A stretch of DNA of 64,000 bases from contig JALELH010000024.1 in NCBI GenBank assembly GCA_022768865.1, positions 40,028-104,027 on the forward strand, written 5' to 3'. The translations under genes were made by a program, and so were the position numbers. Position 1 is the first letter of the stretch. Every line of letters begins with the position of its first letter. This DNA comes from Spirochaetia bacterium. Lineage in GTDB: Bacteria > Spirochaetota > Spirochaetia > Treponematales > Treponemataceae. Below are positions 52,879 through 60,635 of the stretch, piece after piece. The notes below the pieces were generated by a model. That model saw only the letters and a list, made by a program, of their open reading frames with translations. It searched no databases and was not told the DNA's origin.

Positions 52879-53055
52879 ACTGAATTTATCGGAAGATAAA
52901 AATTCATTCTTTAGAAAGGGCGAAAGTAAATTTTCATTAGAAATCGATGGCTATCATAACTTTCGCCGGCTTTCGGCATTCAACCTGTATAATTGTATTC
53001 AATTATTTTTTAGGTTTGATTTTAACTTTACATTAAAAGAATAAATACATAAAAT

Positions 53056-54801
53056 ATGAATATGGAAAAGAAAAAATCCGGAGAAAATAAATCAAATTTT
53101 GACAGGCTTGCTTCCGATTTGACAGTAAAGGAAAGAAAAGATTTATTAAGTAAAGTTAATCCTGCTGATATTGAAATTCAGATTCCAAATGAATCTGCCC
53201 TGACAGACAAAAAGTTAGAAAAAGAAAGGCAGGCAGAAAAAAAGAAAGGTCTTGAAGTTCAGTTTAAAAAAGAACCGTTTCTTAAAAAGATTTTAGTCTG
53301 GGTAAAATCTTTTATTTTAAATGTAAGCGTGGAAGAAGTATACAACAATGCCGTAATCGGCAATCTTGCACGCCGCATTGAAGTTTTATATCCGGGCTTG
53401 ATTGATTTTAGACACAGGACTATCTGTAACGGAATGTATAAAGAACTTATGCAGCTTCAGATGTCTCAGGATTTTTTTAATAACACATTAAAGATTAATG
53501 AAGTTGATGCCGGTGTTTTCTATTATCTTCTGTGCCTTCACTTTTTTCCTGAATTTACAGATAGCATAAAAAAAGCCTGTGATCCTTTTCAAAATGGTGT
53601 TTCAAAACCAATGGGCCCGGATGCAAGAAATGTTTTTCTTAACAAAATAGATGAAGTTTTTTCTTCTATGAGCGCTGATATAAAAAATAAAATGAACGCT
53701 GTTTCCCAGTCTTATGAATGGATTAAGATGTTCAGCAAGCTTCCCGTTCCTGTAATGATAAGTAAATTTACAGTTAACGGTGAAGACCGCAGCTGTATGT
53801 TTTCCTTGCTTAAATCTGAATATTCTGAATTTTCTAAAATACTCTGTGCAAAAATCAAAATAACAGATGAATTTGTTCCGGCACTTTTTGCAGCAACTTC
53901 TGAACTTAATGATTTGTGGAAGATGGCAGACTTTAGTTTTTCTTCGGATGATGTAAGTAAAGTCATTGAAAATGCTTCTGTAGAAATTTCCAATGTTGTT
54001 ATGTTTGCCAATAAATATCCTTTACGTGAACTTGGTAAAATAATCAATGAAAATTCACTTTTTATGCCTGACCTTTATTCTCCAGGAGACGGGTGGCTTA
54101 CAAAATTAAGGGAAGAATGGCGCATTGTTTTTGATCAGCGGTGGCGTCTGTGGAACAGGGAATTTAAAAAAGAAGAAGTAAAGAAAAAGCTTAAGATTTT
54201 CTTTGGATTAAATGACTTTCAGAAATTTCCTTACCATCCGTGGAAAAAATATGAAAATGAATTTCCATTCAGATATGATCTTTCTTTGGGCTTTGTAAAT
54301 TTTTATCTTAAGCAGGAATACCTGAAATATGCCAGCATTCTTAACATTATTACGCTGGAAGGTGATTTTCAGATAAAGGAAAACCGTCACGAATTTACAG
54401 ATTTAGTTGCTGACTACAATGAAGTAATGGATAAACTTGATGTTCTTGTAAGTCAGGTTGCTTTAGGCGGAGAATTTGGTTCTGAATTTTTACGCTATGA
54501 AAATTCTCCAAAATCAGGTGCAAGCAAAGAAAAACTTAAAGTTGTCATAAATGAAATTGAAGAATCAGCTCAATACATTCTGGAAGTATTTTTAAATTCT
54601 GCACATAAATTTGAAAACCTTGTAAGTGCCATGCTTGGAGAATATTCAACTGCCTATTATGGACCACTTGTAAACCTTAATAAAATCATGGGCCGTGATA
54701 ATGTAGAATTCCGCGAAAAGCTTTCTAAGTTTTCTCATAGCATAAAATATGCTTACGACATAATGAATGCACTGGAAGAAATTGATTCTTTAAAGGTTTA
54801 G
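53056..54801 (+). CDS. Large conserved-type cytoplasmic protein of unknown function
   Basis: 581 residues; a second ATG at 53062 is a possible start. It is mostly helical with no signal peptide, no membrane segment of certain length and no known catalytic motif. The first 60 residues are charged. The next part (FLKKILVWVKSFILNVSVEEVYNN) resembles an amphipathic membrane-attachment helix. I believe such proteins are found only in treponemes, but this could not be checked. The pgeF gene starts 3 bases after its stop. Confidence 0.7.
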   Translation: MNMEKKKSGENKSNFDRLASDLTVKERKDLLSKVNPADIEIQIPNESALTDKKLEKERQAEKKKGLEVQFKKEPFLKKILVWVKSFILNVSVEEVYNNAVIGNLARRIEVLYPGLIDFRHRTICNGMYKELMQLQMSQDFFNNTLKINEVDAGVFYYLLCLHFFPEFTDSIKKACDPFQNGVSKPMGPDARNVFLNKIDEVFSSMSADIKNKMNAVSQSYEWIKMFSKLPVPVMISKFTVNGEDRSCMFSLLKSEYSEFSKILCAKIKITDEFVPALFAATSELNDLWKMADFSFSSDDVSKVIENASVEISNVVMFANKYPLRELGKIINENSLFMPDLYSPGDGWLTKLREEWRIVFDQRWRLWNREFKKEEVKKKLKIFFGLNDFQKFPYHPWKKYENEFPFRYDLSLGFVNFYLKQEYLKYASILNIITLEGDFQIKENRHEFTDLVADYNEVMDKLDVLVSQVALGGEFGSEFLRYENSPKSGASKEKLKVVINEIEESAQYILEVFLNSAHKFENLVSAMLGEYSTAYYGPLVNLNKIMGRDNVEFREKLSKFSHSIKYAYDIMNALEEIDSLKV

Positions 54802-54804
54802 TAA

Positions 54805-55575
54805 ATGCTTCAGGAAAAATTTATTTATAAAGGTTCTTCTTTTGCAGAAGGCCCTCTTTGGGGAATGACAGATTTTTCAATGGGTTCCATGAGGTTCCGC
54901 TGGAATGAAAACAATCTAAACAGAAATACCTTCTTGAAAAATCTATGTGGCAAAGATAAAGAACCGGCTGCCCTTGAACTTATTCATTCAAAAATAGTTT
55001 ATGATGTTGAAGATTCTTCAGAGCTGAATTTAAAACAGGGTGACGGGATAATTACAAGAAATAAAAATCTTGTTCCTGTTGTTACAGTTGCAGATTGTGT
55101 GCCGCTTTTTATTTTTGATGTAAACAGCGGAACTTTTGGTGCCTTACATTCCGGCTGGAAAGGAACAGGAATTATTGGCGAAGCAATTGCATTGATAGAA
55201 AAAAAATATTCATCTAAGCCTTCTGACATTTGTGTTGCCATTGGCCCGCACATTGGTTCATGCTGCTACAGCGTTACAAAAGAGCGTGCAGAGTATTTTA
55301 TAAAAAACTTCAGCAGTGATTGCGTAGAAAAACTTAACAATGAAAAATATTCACTTAGCCTTACAAAGGCAAACCTTGCAGTATTAAAAAAACATTCTAT
55401 TCCAGAAGACAACATTAAAGTTATTGATGATTGCACATGCTGCTGTCAAAGGAACGGAAACTATGTTTACGGTTCATTCAGGCGGCAAACAATGGCTGCA
55501 GGCGGAAACAGGCCTATGGAAGAACTATTAAAAATGTTTACGGTTCAGGCCGCCTTTGTAAAATGGGATGAATAA
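54805..55575 (+). CDS. pgeF: PgeF/YfiH-family multicopper-like purine nucleoside/peptidoglycan editing protein
   Basis: 256 residues. The family motifs are VTVADCVPLFIFD, ALHSGWKGTGIIG (with the metal histidine), AIGPHIGSCCYSV and the late TCCCQRNGNYVYGSFRRQ, where Cys and His ligands bind zinc. In E. coli YfiH corrects wrong L-Ser in peptidoglycan precursors; LACC1-type relatives cleave nucleosides. It is translated just after the gene upstream, so they form an operon. Confidence 0.9.
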   Translation: MLQEKFIYKGSSFAEGPLWGMTDFSMGSMRFRWNENNLNRNTFLKNLCGKDKEPAALELIHSKIVYDVEDSSELNLKQGDGIITRNKNLVPVVTVADCVPLFIFDVNSGTFGALHSGWKGTGIIGEAIALIEKKYSSKPSDICVAIGPHIGSCCYSVTKERAEYFIKNFSSDCVEKLNNEKYSLSLTKANLAVLKKHSIPEDNIKVIDDCTCCCQRNGNYVYGSFRRQTMAAGGNRPMEELLKMFTVQAAFVKWDE

Positions 55576-55611
55576 ATAATAAGGACATATATTTGATTAA
55601 GTTATAAATGA

Positions 55612-55734
55612 AACTAAACGCCGTAGGCAGGTTCAGGCATGAAAAAAAATCTGCACAAACGAAGTGCGGCACTGGCAGCGTAGCTTCTAGCCAGCCTTTT
55701 TTTCAGGACTGGTTCTGCCGGAAGGCGTTTAGTT
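55612..55734 (+). repeat. Nested palindromic element, copy 3
   Basis: Core ends AACTAAACGCC (55612-55622) and GGCGTTTAGTT (55724-55734) are perfectly complementary. It has the conserved core plus an extra hairpin (TGGC...GCCA, with loop AGCGTAGCTTCTA) at the tip, shared with copy 4. Long outer arms like those of copies 1, 2, 4 and 5 are not evident. Confidence 0.88.
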
Positions 55735-55786
55735 TTTATAGAAAAGCAATTAAATAGATGTTTTAATTGGTTCAATATTAATTTAC

Positions 55787-55821
55787 TTGCATATTTATGC
55801 AAAAAAATGTATAAATATACA
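55787..55821 (+). promoter_or_regulatory. Twin ARG-box-like palindromes before argG
   Basis: TTGCATATTTATGCAA (55787-55802) and TGTATAAATATACA (55808-55821) both fit TGnATWWWWATnCA, the pattern of the ArgR/AhrC site. Their centres are 20 bases apart, about two helical turns, as in arginine operators of E. coli. They lie 32 bases before the argG start. Confidence 0.65.
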
Positions 55822-55853
55822 CGTTAAGACTTTTTATATAGAGAGGCATTTTT

Positions 55854-57218
55854 ATGGCAAAGGTTACAGAAAAAGTTGCTGACAAAGCAAAAGAAACTGT
55901 TTCAAAGGCAAAAACAGCTGTTAAGGCTGCTGCAAAGAAGACAACTAAAAAGTCTGGAAAAGATAAGGTTGTTCTTGCATATTCAGGTGGACTTGATACA
56001 ACCGTAATCATTCCTTGGCTCAAGGAAAATTATGACTACGATGTTATTGCTGTTTGCATCGATGTTGGTCAGGGTGACAACTGGAAGGCAATAAAGAGCC
56101 GTGCCCTCAAGACTGGAGCTTCTGCATGTTACGTTGTAGATGCACGTCAGGAATATATTGAAGAATACATCTGGCCTGCACTTAAGGCTAATGCAATTTA
56201 CGAAGATGAATATCTTCTTGGAACTTCAACAGCACGTCCACTTATCGGAAAGATTCTTGTTGAATATGCACGTCAGGAAGGTGCCGTAGCAATCTGCCAC
56301 GGTGCAACAGGTAAAGGAAACGACCAGGTTCGTTTTGAACTTGCAATCAAGGCATTTGCTCCGGATCTTAAAGTTATTGCAGCATGGCGTGACGACAAAT
56401 GGAACATGGATAGCCGTGAAGCAGAAATCCAGTATCTTGAAGACCGCGGACTTGAAGTTCCAATGAAGAAAGACCAGTCATACAGCCGTGACGAAAACAT
56501 CTGGCACCTGAGCCATGAAGGCCTTGAACTTGAAAAGACAGAAAACGAACCAAACTACAAGCACATGCTTAAGAACACAGTTGTTCCTGAAGAAGCACCT
56601 GCTGCAGGCGAATATGTTAAGATTGATTTTGAAAAAGGAATCCCGGTTGCTGTAAACGGCAAAAAAATGGATGCACTTAAGCTTCTTACAGAACTTAACA
56701 AAATCGGCGGACGCAATGGCATAGGCCTTGTAGACATCTGTGAAAACCGCTGTGTAGGCATGAAGAGCCGTGGTGTATACGAAACACCGGGTGGAGCAAT
56801 TCTTTACTTTGCACATCGCATGATGAATCACCTTACACTTGACCGTGATACATATCACTACAAGCAGCAGATTGCAATCAAGATTGGTGAACTTATATAT
56901 GACGGAAAAGTTTTCACAACATTGTATGATTCTCTGATGGCATTTGTTGATAAGTCAGAAGAAACATGCACAGGCTGGGTAAAACTTAAGCTTACAAAGG
57001 GTGCAATCCGCGGTGCAGGTTCTGGTTCTAAATACAGCCTTTACAACGAATCAATTGCTTCGTTTACAACTGGCGAACTTTATGACCACAAAGACGCACA
57101 GGGCTTCATCACATTGTTCGGTCTTCCATTAAAAGTACGCGCCATGATGGAGCAAAGCGTAGGAGAAGGTCAGGCAGTGATCAAGTCAAAGAAGCTTAAG
57201 AAGAGACCAACTGAATAA
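55854..57218 (+). CDS. argG: Argininosuccinate synthase with a Lys/Ala-rich N-terminal tail
   Basis: 454 residues, about 45 more than common bacterial enzymes. The catalytic part begins at about residue 38 with KVVLAYSGGLDTTV (the PP-loop), followed by VCIDVGQGDN, GTSTARPLI, HGATGKGNDQVRFE and the C-terminal segment. It ligates citrulline and aspartate, the seventh step of arginine synthesis. The first 37 residues, rich in Lys, Ala and Thr, resemble a histone-H1-like or nucleic-acid-binding tail. The start has an AGAGAGG ribosome site, and no later start fits as well. Confidence 0.96.
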   Translation: MAKVTEKVADKAKETVSKAKTAVKAAAKKTTKKSGKDKVVLAYSGGLDTTVIIPWLKENYDYDVIAVCIDVGQGDNWKAIKSRALKTGASACYVVDARQEYIEEYIWPALKANAIYEDEYLLGTSTARPLIGKILVEYARQEGAVAICHGATGKGNDQVRFELAIKAFAPDLKVIAAWRDDKWNMDSREAEIQYLEDRGLEVPMKKDQSYSRDENIWHLSHEGLELEKTENEPNYKHMLKNTVVPEEAPAAGEYVKIDFEKGIPVAVNGKKMDALKLLTELNKIGGRNGIGLVDICENRCVGMKSRGVYETPGGAILYFAHRMMNHLTLDRDTYHYKQQIAIKIGELIYDGKVFTTLYDSLMAFVDKSEETCTGWVKLKLTKGAIRGAGSGSKYSLYNESIASFTTGELYDHKDAQGFITLFGLPLKVRAMMEQSVGEGQAVIKSKKLKKRPTE

Positions 57219-57256
57219 TAGCCAGTTTTTCTGCTAAATTTTAGCGGCGTTATTTG

Positions 57257-57290
57257 ACAGCACTACTTTTTACAAGTGGTGCTGTTTTCA
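57257..57290 (+). terminator. Intrinsic terminator of argG
   Basis: ACAGCACTAC (57257-57266) pairs with GTGGTGCTGT (57276-57285) with one mismatch, followed by TTTCATTTT. Confidence 0.75.
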
Positions 57291-57319
57291 TTTTAAAATC
57301 AATCTGCTATATTACTAGC

Positions 57320-57937
57320 ATGATTGGAATCGTAGACTATAACGCAGGAAACATTACAAGCGTAGAACATGCCCTTGAATACTTAAAGGCCGACTATGTT
57401 CTTTCTGAAAATCCTGCAGACTTAAAAAATGCAGATAAAATTGTTTTTCCTGGTGTAGGGGATGCTGCCTATGCCATGGAACAGCTTAAGGCAACTGGAT
57501 TTGACAAGTTCTTAAAAGACTTTCATGCAAGCGGAAAACCAATGATTGGAATCTGTCTTGGCAGCCAGATTGTTTTTGACTATTCAGAAGAAGGCAATAC
57601 AGAATGCCTTGGTTTAATTCCAGGCAAGATAGTTCATTTTTCAAAACTAGTAAACAAGGACAGTAATGTAAAAATTCCCCACATGGGATGGAACAATCTT
57701 GAAATATGCAACGGCGGTTCAAGGCTTTTAAATGGCGTTGCAGACAACAGCGACTTTTATTTTGTTCATTCCTATGTAATTCAGCCTGATGATTCTTCTG
57801 TAATAAAAGGCTACGCAAATTACGGAATAAAAGTTCCTTCTATAATAGAAAAAGATAATTTAACCGTATTCCAGTTTCATCCGGAAAAGTCAGGAAAAGC
57901 CGGACTTAAAATCCTTGAAAACTTTGTAAATCTATAG
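57320..57937 (+). CDS. hisH: Imidazole glycerol phosphate synthase, glutaminase subunit
   Basis: 205 residues from the ATG at 57320 (MIGIVDYNAGN), preferred over a longer frame starting within the argG terminator. The glutaminase triad is visible: the nucleophile Cys in GICLGSQIVFD, and His and Glu in FQFHPEKSG. The oxyanion segment PGVGD is present. It feeds ammonia to HisF for histidine and purine-intermediate synthesis. HisF follows directly, but the rest of the his genes are not here. Confidence 0.96.
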   Translation: MIGIVDYNAGNITSVEHALEYLKADYVLSENPADLKNADKIVFPGVGDAAYAMEQLKATGFDKFLKDFHASGKPMIGICLGSQIVFDYSEEGNTECLGLIPGKIVHFSKLVNKDSNVKIPHMGWNNLEICNGGSRLLNGVADNSDFYFVHSYVIQPDDSSVIKGYANYGIKVPSIIEKDNLTVFQFHPEKSGKAGLKILENFVNL

Positions 57938-57946
57938 GTGAATAAA

Positions 57947-58711
57947 ATGCTGAAGAAAAGAATAATAGTCTGCCTTGATGTAAAGGACGGCCGCACAACA
58001 AAAGGCGTTAAATTTAAGAACAACATAGACATTGGCGACCCTGTAGAAATGGCAGCAGAATATTACCGTCAGGGCGTAGACGAACTTGTATTCTACGACA
58101 TTATGGCAAGTGCACGTGGCCGTGGTCCTATCCTTGATTTGATAGCCCGTGTTGCAAGCCAGGTATTTATTCCTTTCTGCGTAGGCGGCGGAATAGGAAC
58201 ACTTGAAGACATACGTTCTACAATTCTTGCAGGTGCAGAAAAAGTTTCCTTAAACAGTCAGGCTGTAAAGCATCCGGAACTTATAAAGGAAGGCGCACGG
58301 GTTTTCGGGAACCAGTGTATTGTTCTTGGAATGGATGCTGCAAAGGATGAATCCATGCCAAGCGGATACCGTGTTTACATTAACGGCGGAAGAGTTGCAA
58401 CAGACCTTGATGCACTGGAATGGGCAAAAAAGGCTGTTGAACTTGGCGCAGGTGAAATTGTTTTGAATTCAATTGATGCAGACGGTACACGCAACGGCTA
58501 CGAACTTAACCTTACGGGCATGATAAGCAGGAACGTTGAAGTTCCTGTAATTGCATCTGGCGGCGGCGGAACAGTTCAGCATTTGGCAGATGTCCTTACA
58601 GAAGGAAAAGCAGATGCGGCACTTATTGCAAGTATGGTTCATTCCGGTGACTACACTGTAGGCGGAATTAAGGCAGACCTTGCTAAACTGAACATTCCTG
58701 TAAGGATGTAA
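57947..58711 (+). CDS. hisF: Imidazole glycerol phosphate synthase, cyclase subunit
   Basis: 254 residues from the ATG at 57947 with AGGTG 6 bases before it; a GTG at 57938, directly after the hisH stop, is also in frame. The two catalytic aspartates lie in CLDVKDG (D11 of the enzyme) and VLGMDAAKDE, and the phosphate-binding loops ASGGGGTVQH and FCVGGGI are intact. TTKGVKFKN replaces the usual VVKGVNF. It works with HisH. The queD gene is convergent 4 bases away. Confidence 0.95.
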   Translation: MLKKRIIVCLDVKDGRTTKGVKFKNNIDIGDPVEMAAEYYRQGVDELVFYDIMASARGRGPILDLIARVASQVFIPFCVGGGIGTLEDIRSTILAGAEKVSLNSQAVKHPELIKEGARVFGNQCIVLGMDAAKDESMPSGYRVYINGGRVATDLDALEWAKKAVELGAGEIVLNSIDADGTRNGYELNLTGMISRNVEVPVIASGGGGTVQHLADVLTEGKADAALIASMVHSGDYTVGGIKADLAKLNIPVRM

Positions 58712-58715
58712 GTCC

Positions 58716-59105
58716 TTACAAAATATATCTGGCACGGGAAGTGTCGGTTTCAAAGACATCGACAGCGTAAAGATACGCACCGCCGGTGTCTTTTTTTTCT
58801 TTGGCAAGAGCCGGTATGTCTTCTATTATTTTTTCTGCAATAAAGGTTGCAATGCGTTCTGCACTCGGGTTCTGCTTAAAATAGTCAAAATCGTTTAAGT
58901 TTTTGTGGTCTAAAAGGGCGCATGTCTTGCGCAGGCTTGCCTTAAGCTCAGTAAAGTCCAAAAGCATGCCGCCTGCATCAAGAGTGTTCCCCCTGACATG
59001 GGCATAAACTTTATAATTGTGGCCGTGAAGGTTTTCGCACTTGCCGTGATAGTCCTTTAGAAAATGTGCTGCAGCAAAATCTGCTTCTACTCTAACTTCA
59101 TACAT
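58716..59105 (-). CDS. queD: 6-carboxy-tetrahydropterin synthase (QueD)
   Basis: 129 residues from the ATG at 59105; eight further upstream residues are possible. Zinc ligands H14, H27 and H29 lie in AAAHFLKDYHGKCENLHGHNYK, with the catalytic cysteine C23 and the CxxxHGH spacing of the QueD group. Also typical are DFTELK and LDHKNLND. It makes the first pterin of queuosine (preQ0) synthesis. queC and queE are not adjacent. Confidence 0.93.
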   Translation of the reverse strand: MYEVRVEADFAAAHFLKDYHGKCENLHGHNYKVYAHVRGNTLDAGGMLLDFTELKASLRKTCALLDHKNLNDFDYFKQNPSAERIATFIAEKIIEDIPALAKEKKDTGGAYLYAVDVFETDTSRARYIL

Positions 59106-59168
59106 GGTGCCATGATATATTTTTTGCAAACATAAAACAATGGGGGAATGGATTCATCGTTTTAAAAT

Positions 59169-59252
59169 AAAAAAGGCTGTCTTAAAACAAACACCTTCCA
59201 GATTCCGAAACTAGTTCGGAATGACATTAGTTGCTTTCTGACAGCCTTTTTT
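59169..59252. terminator. Bidirectional terminator with a REP-like hairpin in its loop
   Basis: AAAAAAGGCTGTC (59169-59181) is perfectly complementary to GACAGCCTTTTTT (59240-59252). Between them lies ATTCCGAAACTAGTTCGGAAT (59202-59222), the REP-like core found elsewhere in the window. It serves queD (reverse) or the end of the lipoprotein transcript. Confidence 0.8.
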
Positions 59253-59276
59253 AAGTTTTAGTTCTTAACTAAAAAC

Positions 59277-59597
59277 TTATTTGTAGTTAATGGCAATTCC
59301 GCTCATTGTGAATTTCTGTGATGTAAAAATGAGGAATCTTGTCTTTGTAAAGTCAACCTTTACATTTACAACATCATCTGCATTTGGATACTGCTTTACA
59401 GCAGCTGCGTAAAGCTTAGAATAGCCAGATTTTGTTGCAGAAGCAGTAACTTCAACACGACCCAGAACTTCATAAGTAGAAGCGTCAGCAGGGAACGAAC
59501 CAGCATCACTAACAGGATTCATAGAAATACATCCTGTCATCACGAATGAACTTACACAAAGTGCAAGAACAGCCAAAACTGAAGTAATCTTTTTCAT
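59277..59597 (-). CDS. Small lipoprotein, possibly phase-variable
   Basis: 106 residues. The lipobox VMTGC puts the lipid cysteine at 22. The mature part is beta-rich, with a VEVTASATKSGYSKLYAAAVKQYPNADDVVNV core that recalls the TRL-like family of small lipoproteins, an uncertain guess. A GAGGAG ribosome site precedes the ATG. Its promoter has a run of eight G between the boxes (see separate entry), a known way of switching surface-protein genes in treponemes. Confidence 0.78.
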   Translation of the reverse strand: MKKITSVLAVLALCVSSFVMTGCISMNPVSDAGSFPADASTYEVLGRVEVTASATKSGYSKLYAAAVKQYPNADDVVNVKVDFTKTRFLIFTSQKFTMSGIAINYK

Positions 59598-59629
59598 AAA
59601 AATCTCCTCTATAAAAAAGTGTTATGTCC

Positions 59630-59655
59630 ATTATACCCCCCCCGAAAAATGTCAA
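59630..59655 (-). promoter_or_regulatory. Promoter of the small lipoprotein gene with a G8 spacer tract
   Basis: On the reverse strand TTGACA (59655-59650) and TATAAT (59635-59630) are perfect sigma-70 boxes, but the spacer is only 14 bases and contains GGGGGGGG (59643-59636). A tract of 10 or 11 G would restore a 16 or 17 base spacer. Confidence 0.75.
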
Positions 59656-59722
59656 GTGCGTTTTGATTTCCTCTAGTCTTGTAATTTTCAGTATAGTTTA
59701 TTTTCTTATTATCGATACAATA

Positions 59723-59943
59723 TTAACAGGTCAAATGTCGGATTTCAAAAGAAATAGAAAGAGTATAAATTTTGTTGAGCATAGACGCCGTAGGCAGGTT
59801 CAGGCATGAAAAAAAATCTGCACAAACGTAGTGCGGCACTGGCAGCGTAGCTTCTAGCCAGCCTTTTTTTCAGGACTGGTTCTGCCGTAAGGCGTCTATT
59901 CTTTTGAAAATATTAATTTATTTTACGACATTTGACCTGTTAA
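59723..59943 (+). repeat. Nested palindromic element, copy 4
   Basis: Outer arms TTAACAGGTCAAATGTCG (59723-59740) and CGACATTTGACCTGTTAA (59926-59943) are perfectly complementary over 18 bases. The core runs from ATAGACGCC (59781-59789) to GGCGTCTAT (59891-59899) and has the same extra tip hairpin as copy 3. Confidence 0.93.
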
Positions 59944-59971
59944 AATCGCATTACCGGAGGCAAAAGTAGCA

Positions 59972-60634
59972 ATGAATATTTTTGATATTTTAGGACCTGT
60001 AATGGTTGGCCCTTCAAGTTCTCACACGGCAGGTGCTGCACGCATAGGATACGTAAGCCGTAAACTTTTAGGAGACACTCCCGTCTTTGCAGAAATTCTT
60101 TTGCACGGTTCCTTTGCAGACACAGGCATAGGGCACGGAACAGACAAAGCCCTTGTTGCAGGACTTTTAGGAATGCAGCCTGATAACCTGGACATTCCAA
60201 AAAGTTTTGAAATTGCCAAAGAAAAGGGAATGGAATTTAAAATAGGCAAAATACAGCTGGAAGACGTTCATCCTAATTCCGTGCAGCTAAACTTAAAGTC
60301 CAAAAGCGGCAGGGAACTAAAGATACAGGCATCAAGCCTGGGCGGTGGCCGCATCTGCATAAACCGCATAGATGACATTGAAACAAACTTTACGGGCGAA
60401 TATCCGACATTAATCGTGCACAACCTTGACCAGCCGGGACACGTTGCAGAAGTAACAAGCATGCTTGCCCACAAATCCGTAAACATTGCAACCTTAAACC
60501 TTTACCGCAACAAAAAAGGCGGCTATGCAGTAATGATTATAGAAACGGACCAGGAAATTCCTGCTGATTCCATAAAGTGGCTTTCTAAAGTAGAAGGCGT
60601 AATCAAAGTAACCTATTTAAATGTGAGGGAATAA
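59972..60634 (+). CDS. sdaAB: L-serine ammonia-lyase, iron-sulfur type, beta subunit
   Basis: 220 residues. GPSSSHTAGAARIG at 13-26 is the signature of the beta domain, followed by an ACT domain (HVAEVTSMLAHKSVNIATLNLYRNKKG, about 145-170). With the alpha subunit it converts L-serine to pyruvate and ammonia using a 4Fe-4S cluster. The ACT domain may bind an amino acid. The alpha gene starts 1 base after its stop. Confidence 0.95.
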   Translation: MNIFDILGPVMVGPSSSHTAGAARIGYVSRKLLGDTPVFAEILLHGSFADTGIGHGTDKALVAGLLGMQPDNLDIPKSFEIAKEKGMEFKIGKIQLEDVHPNSVQLNLKSKSGRELKIQASSLGGGRICINRIDDIETNFTGEYPTLIVHNLDQPGHVAEVTSMLAHKSVNIATLNLYRNKKGGYAVMIIETDQEIPADSIKWLSKVEGVIKVTYLNVRE

Positions 60635-60635
60635 A

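Larger units (their letters stand above)
59598..59971. other. Gene-free region between the small lipoprotein gene and sdaAB
   Basis: These 374 bases hold the lipoprotein promoter (59630-59655) and repeat copy 4 (59723-59943). No convincing coding frame is seen outside the repeat. The sdaAB ribosome site GGAGG lies near its end. Confidence 0.7.

Noticed and set aside
55614..55802. Reverse-strand reading frame within repeat copy 3 (and a similar one at 9478-9717)
   Set aside because: Both frames translate the repeat core, giving similar peptides; they lack ribosome sites and are interrupted or changed in other copies. This is a by-product of the repeat.
57320..58711. HisH/HisF as WbuY/WbuZ-type sugar-modification proteins
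   Set aside because: Both catalytic Asp segments of HisF and the HisH triad are typical of the histidine enzymes, and no sugar-biosynthesis genes are nearby.
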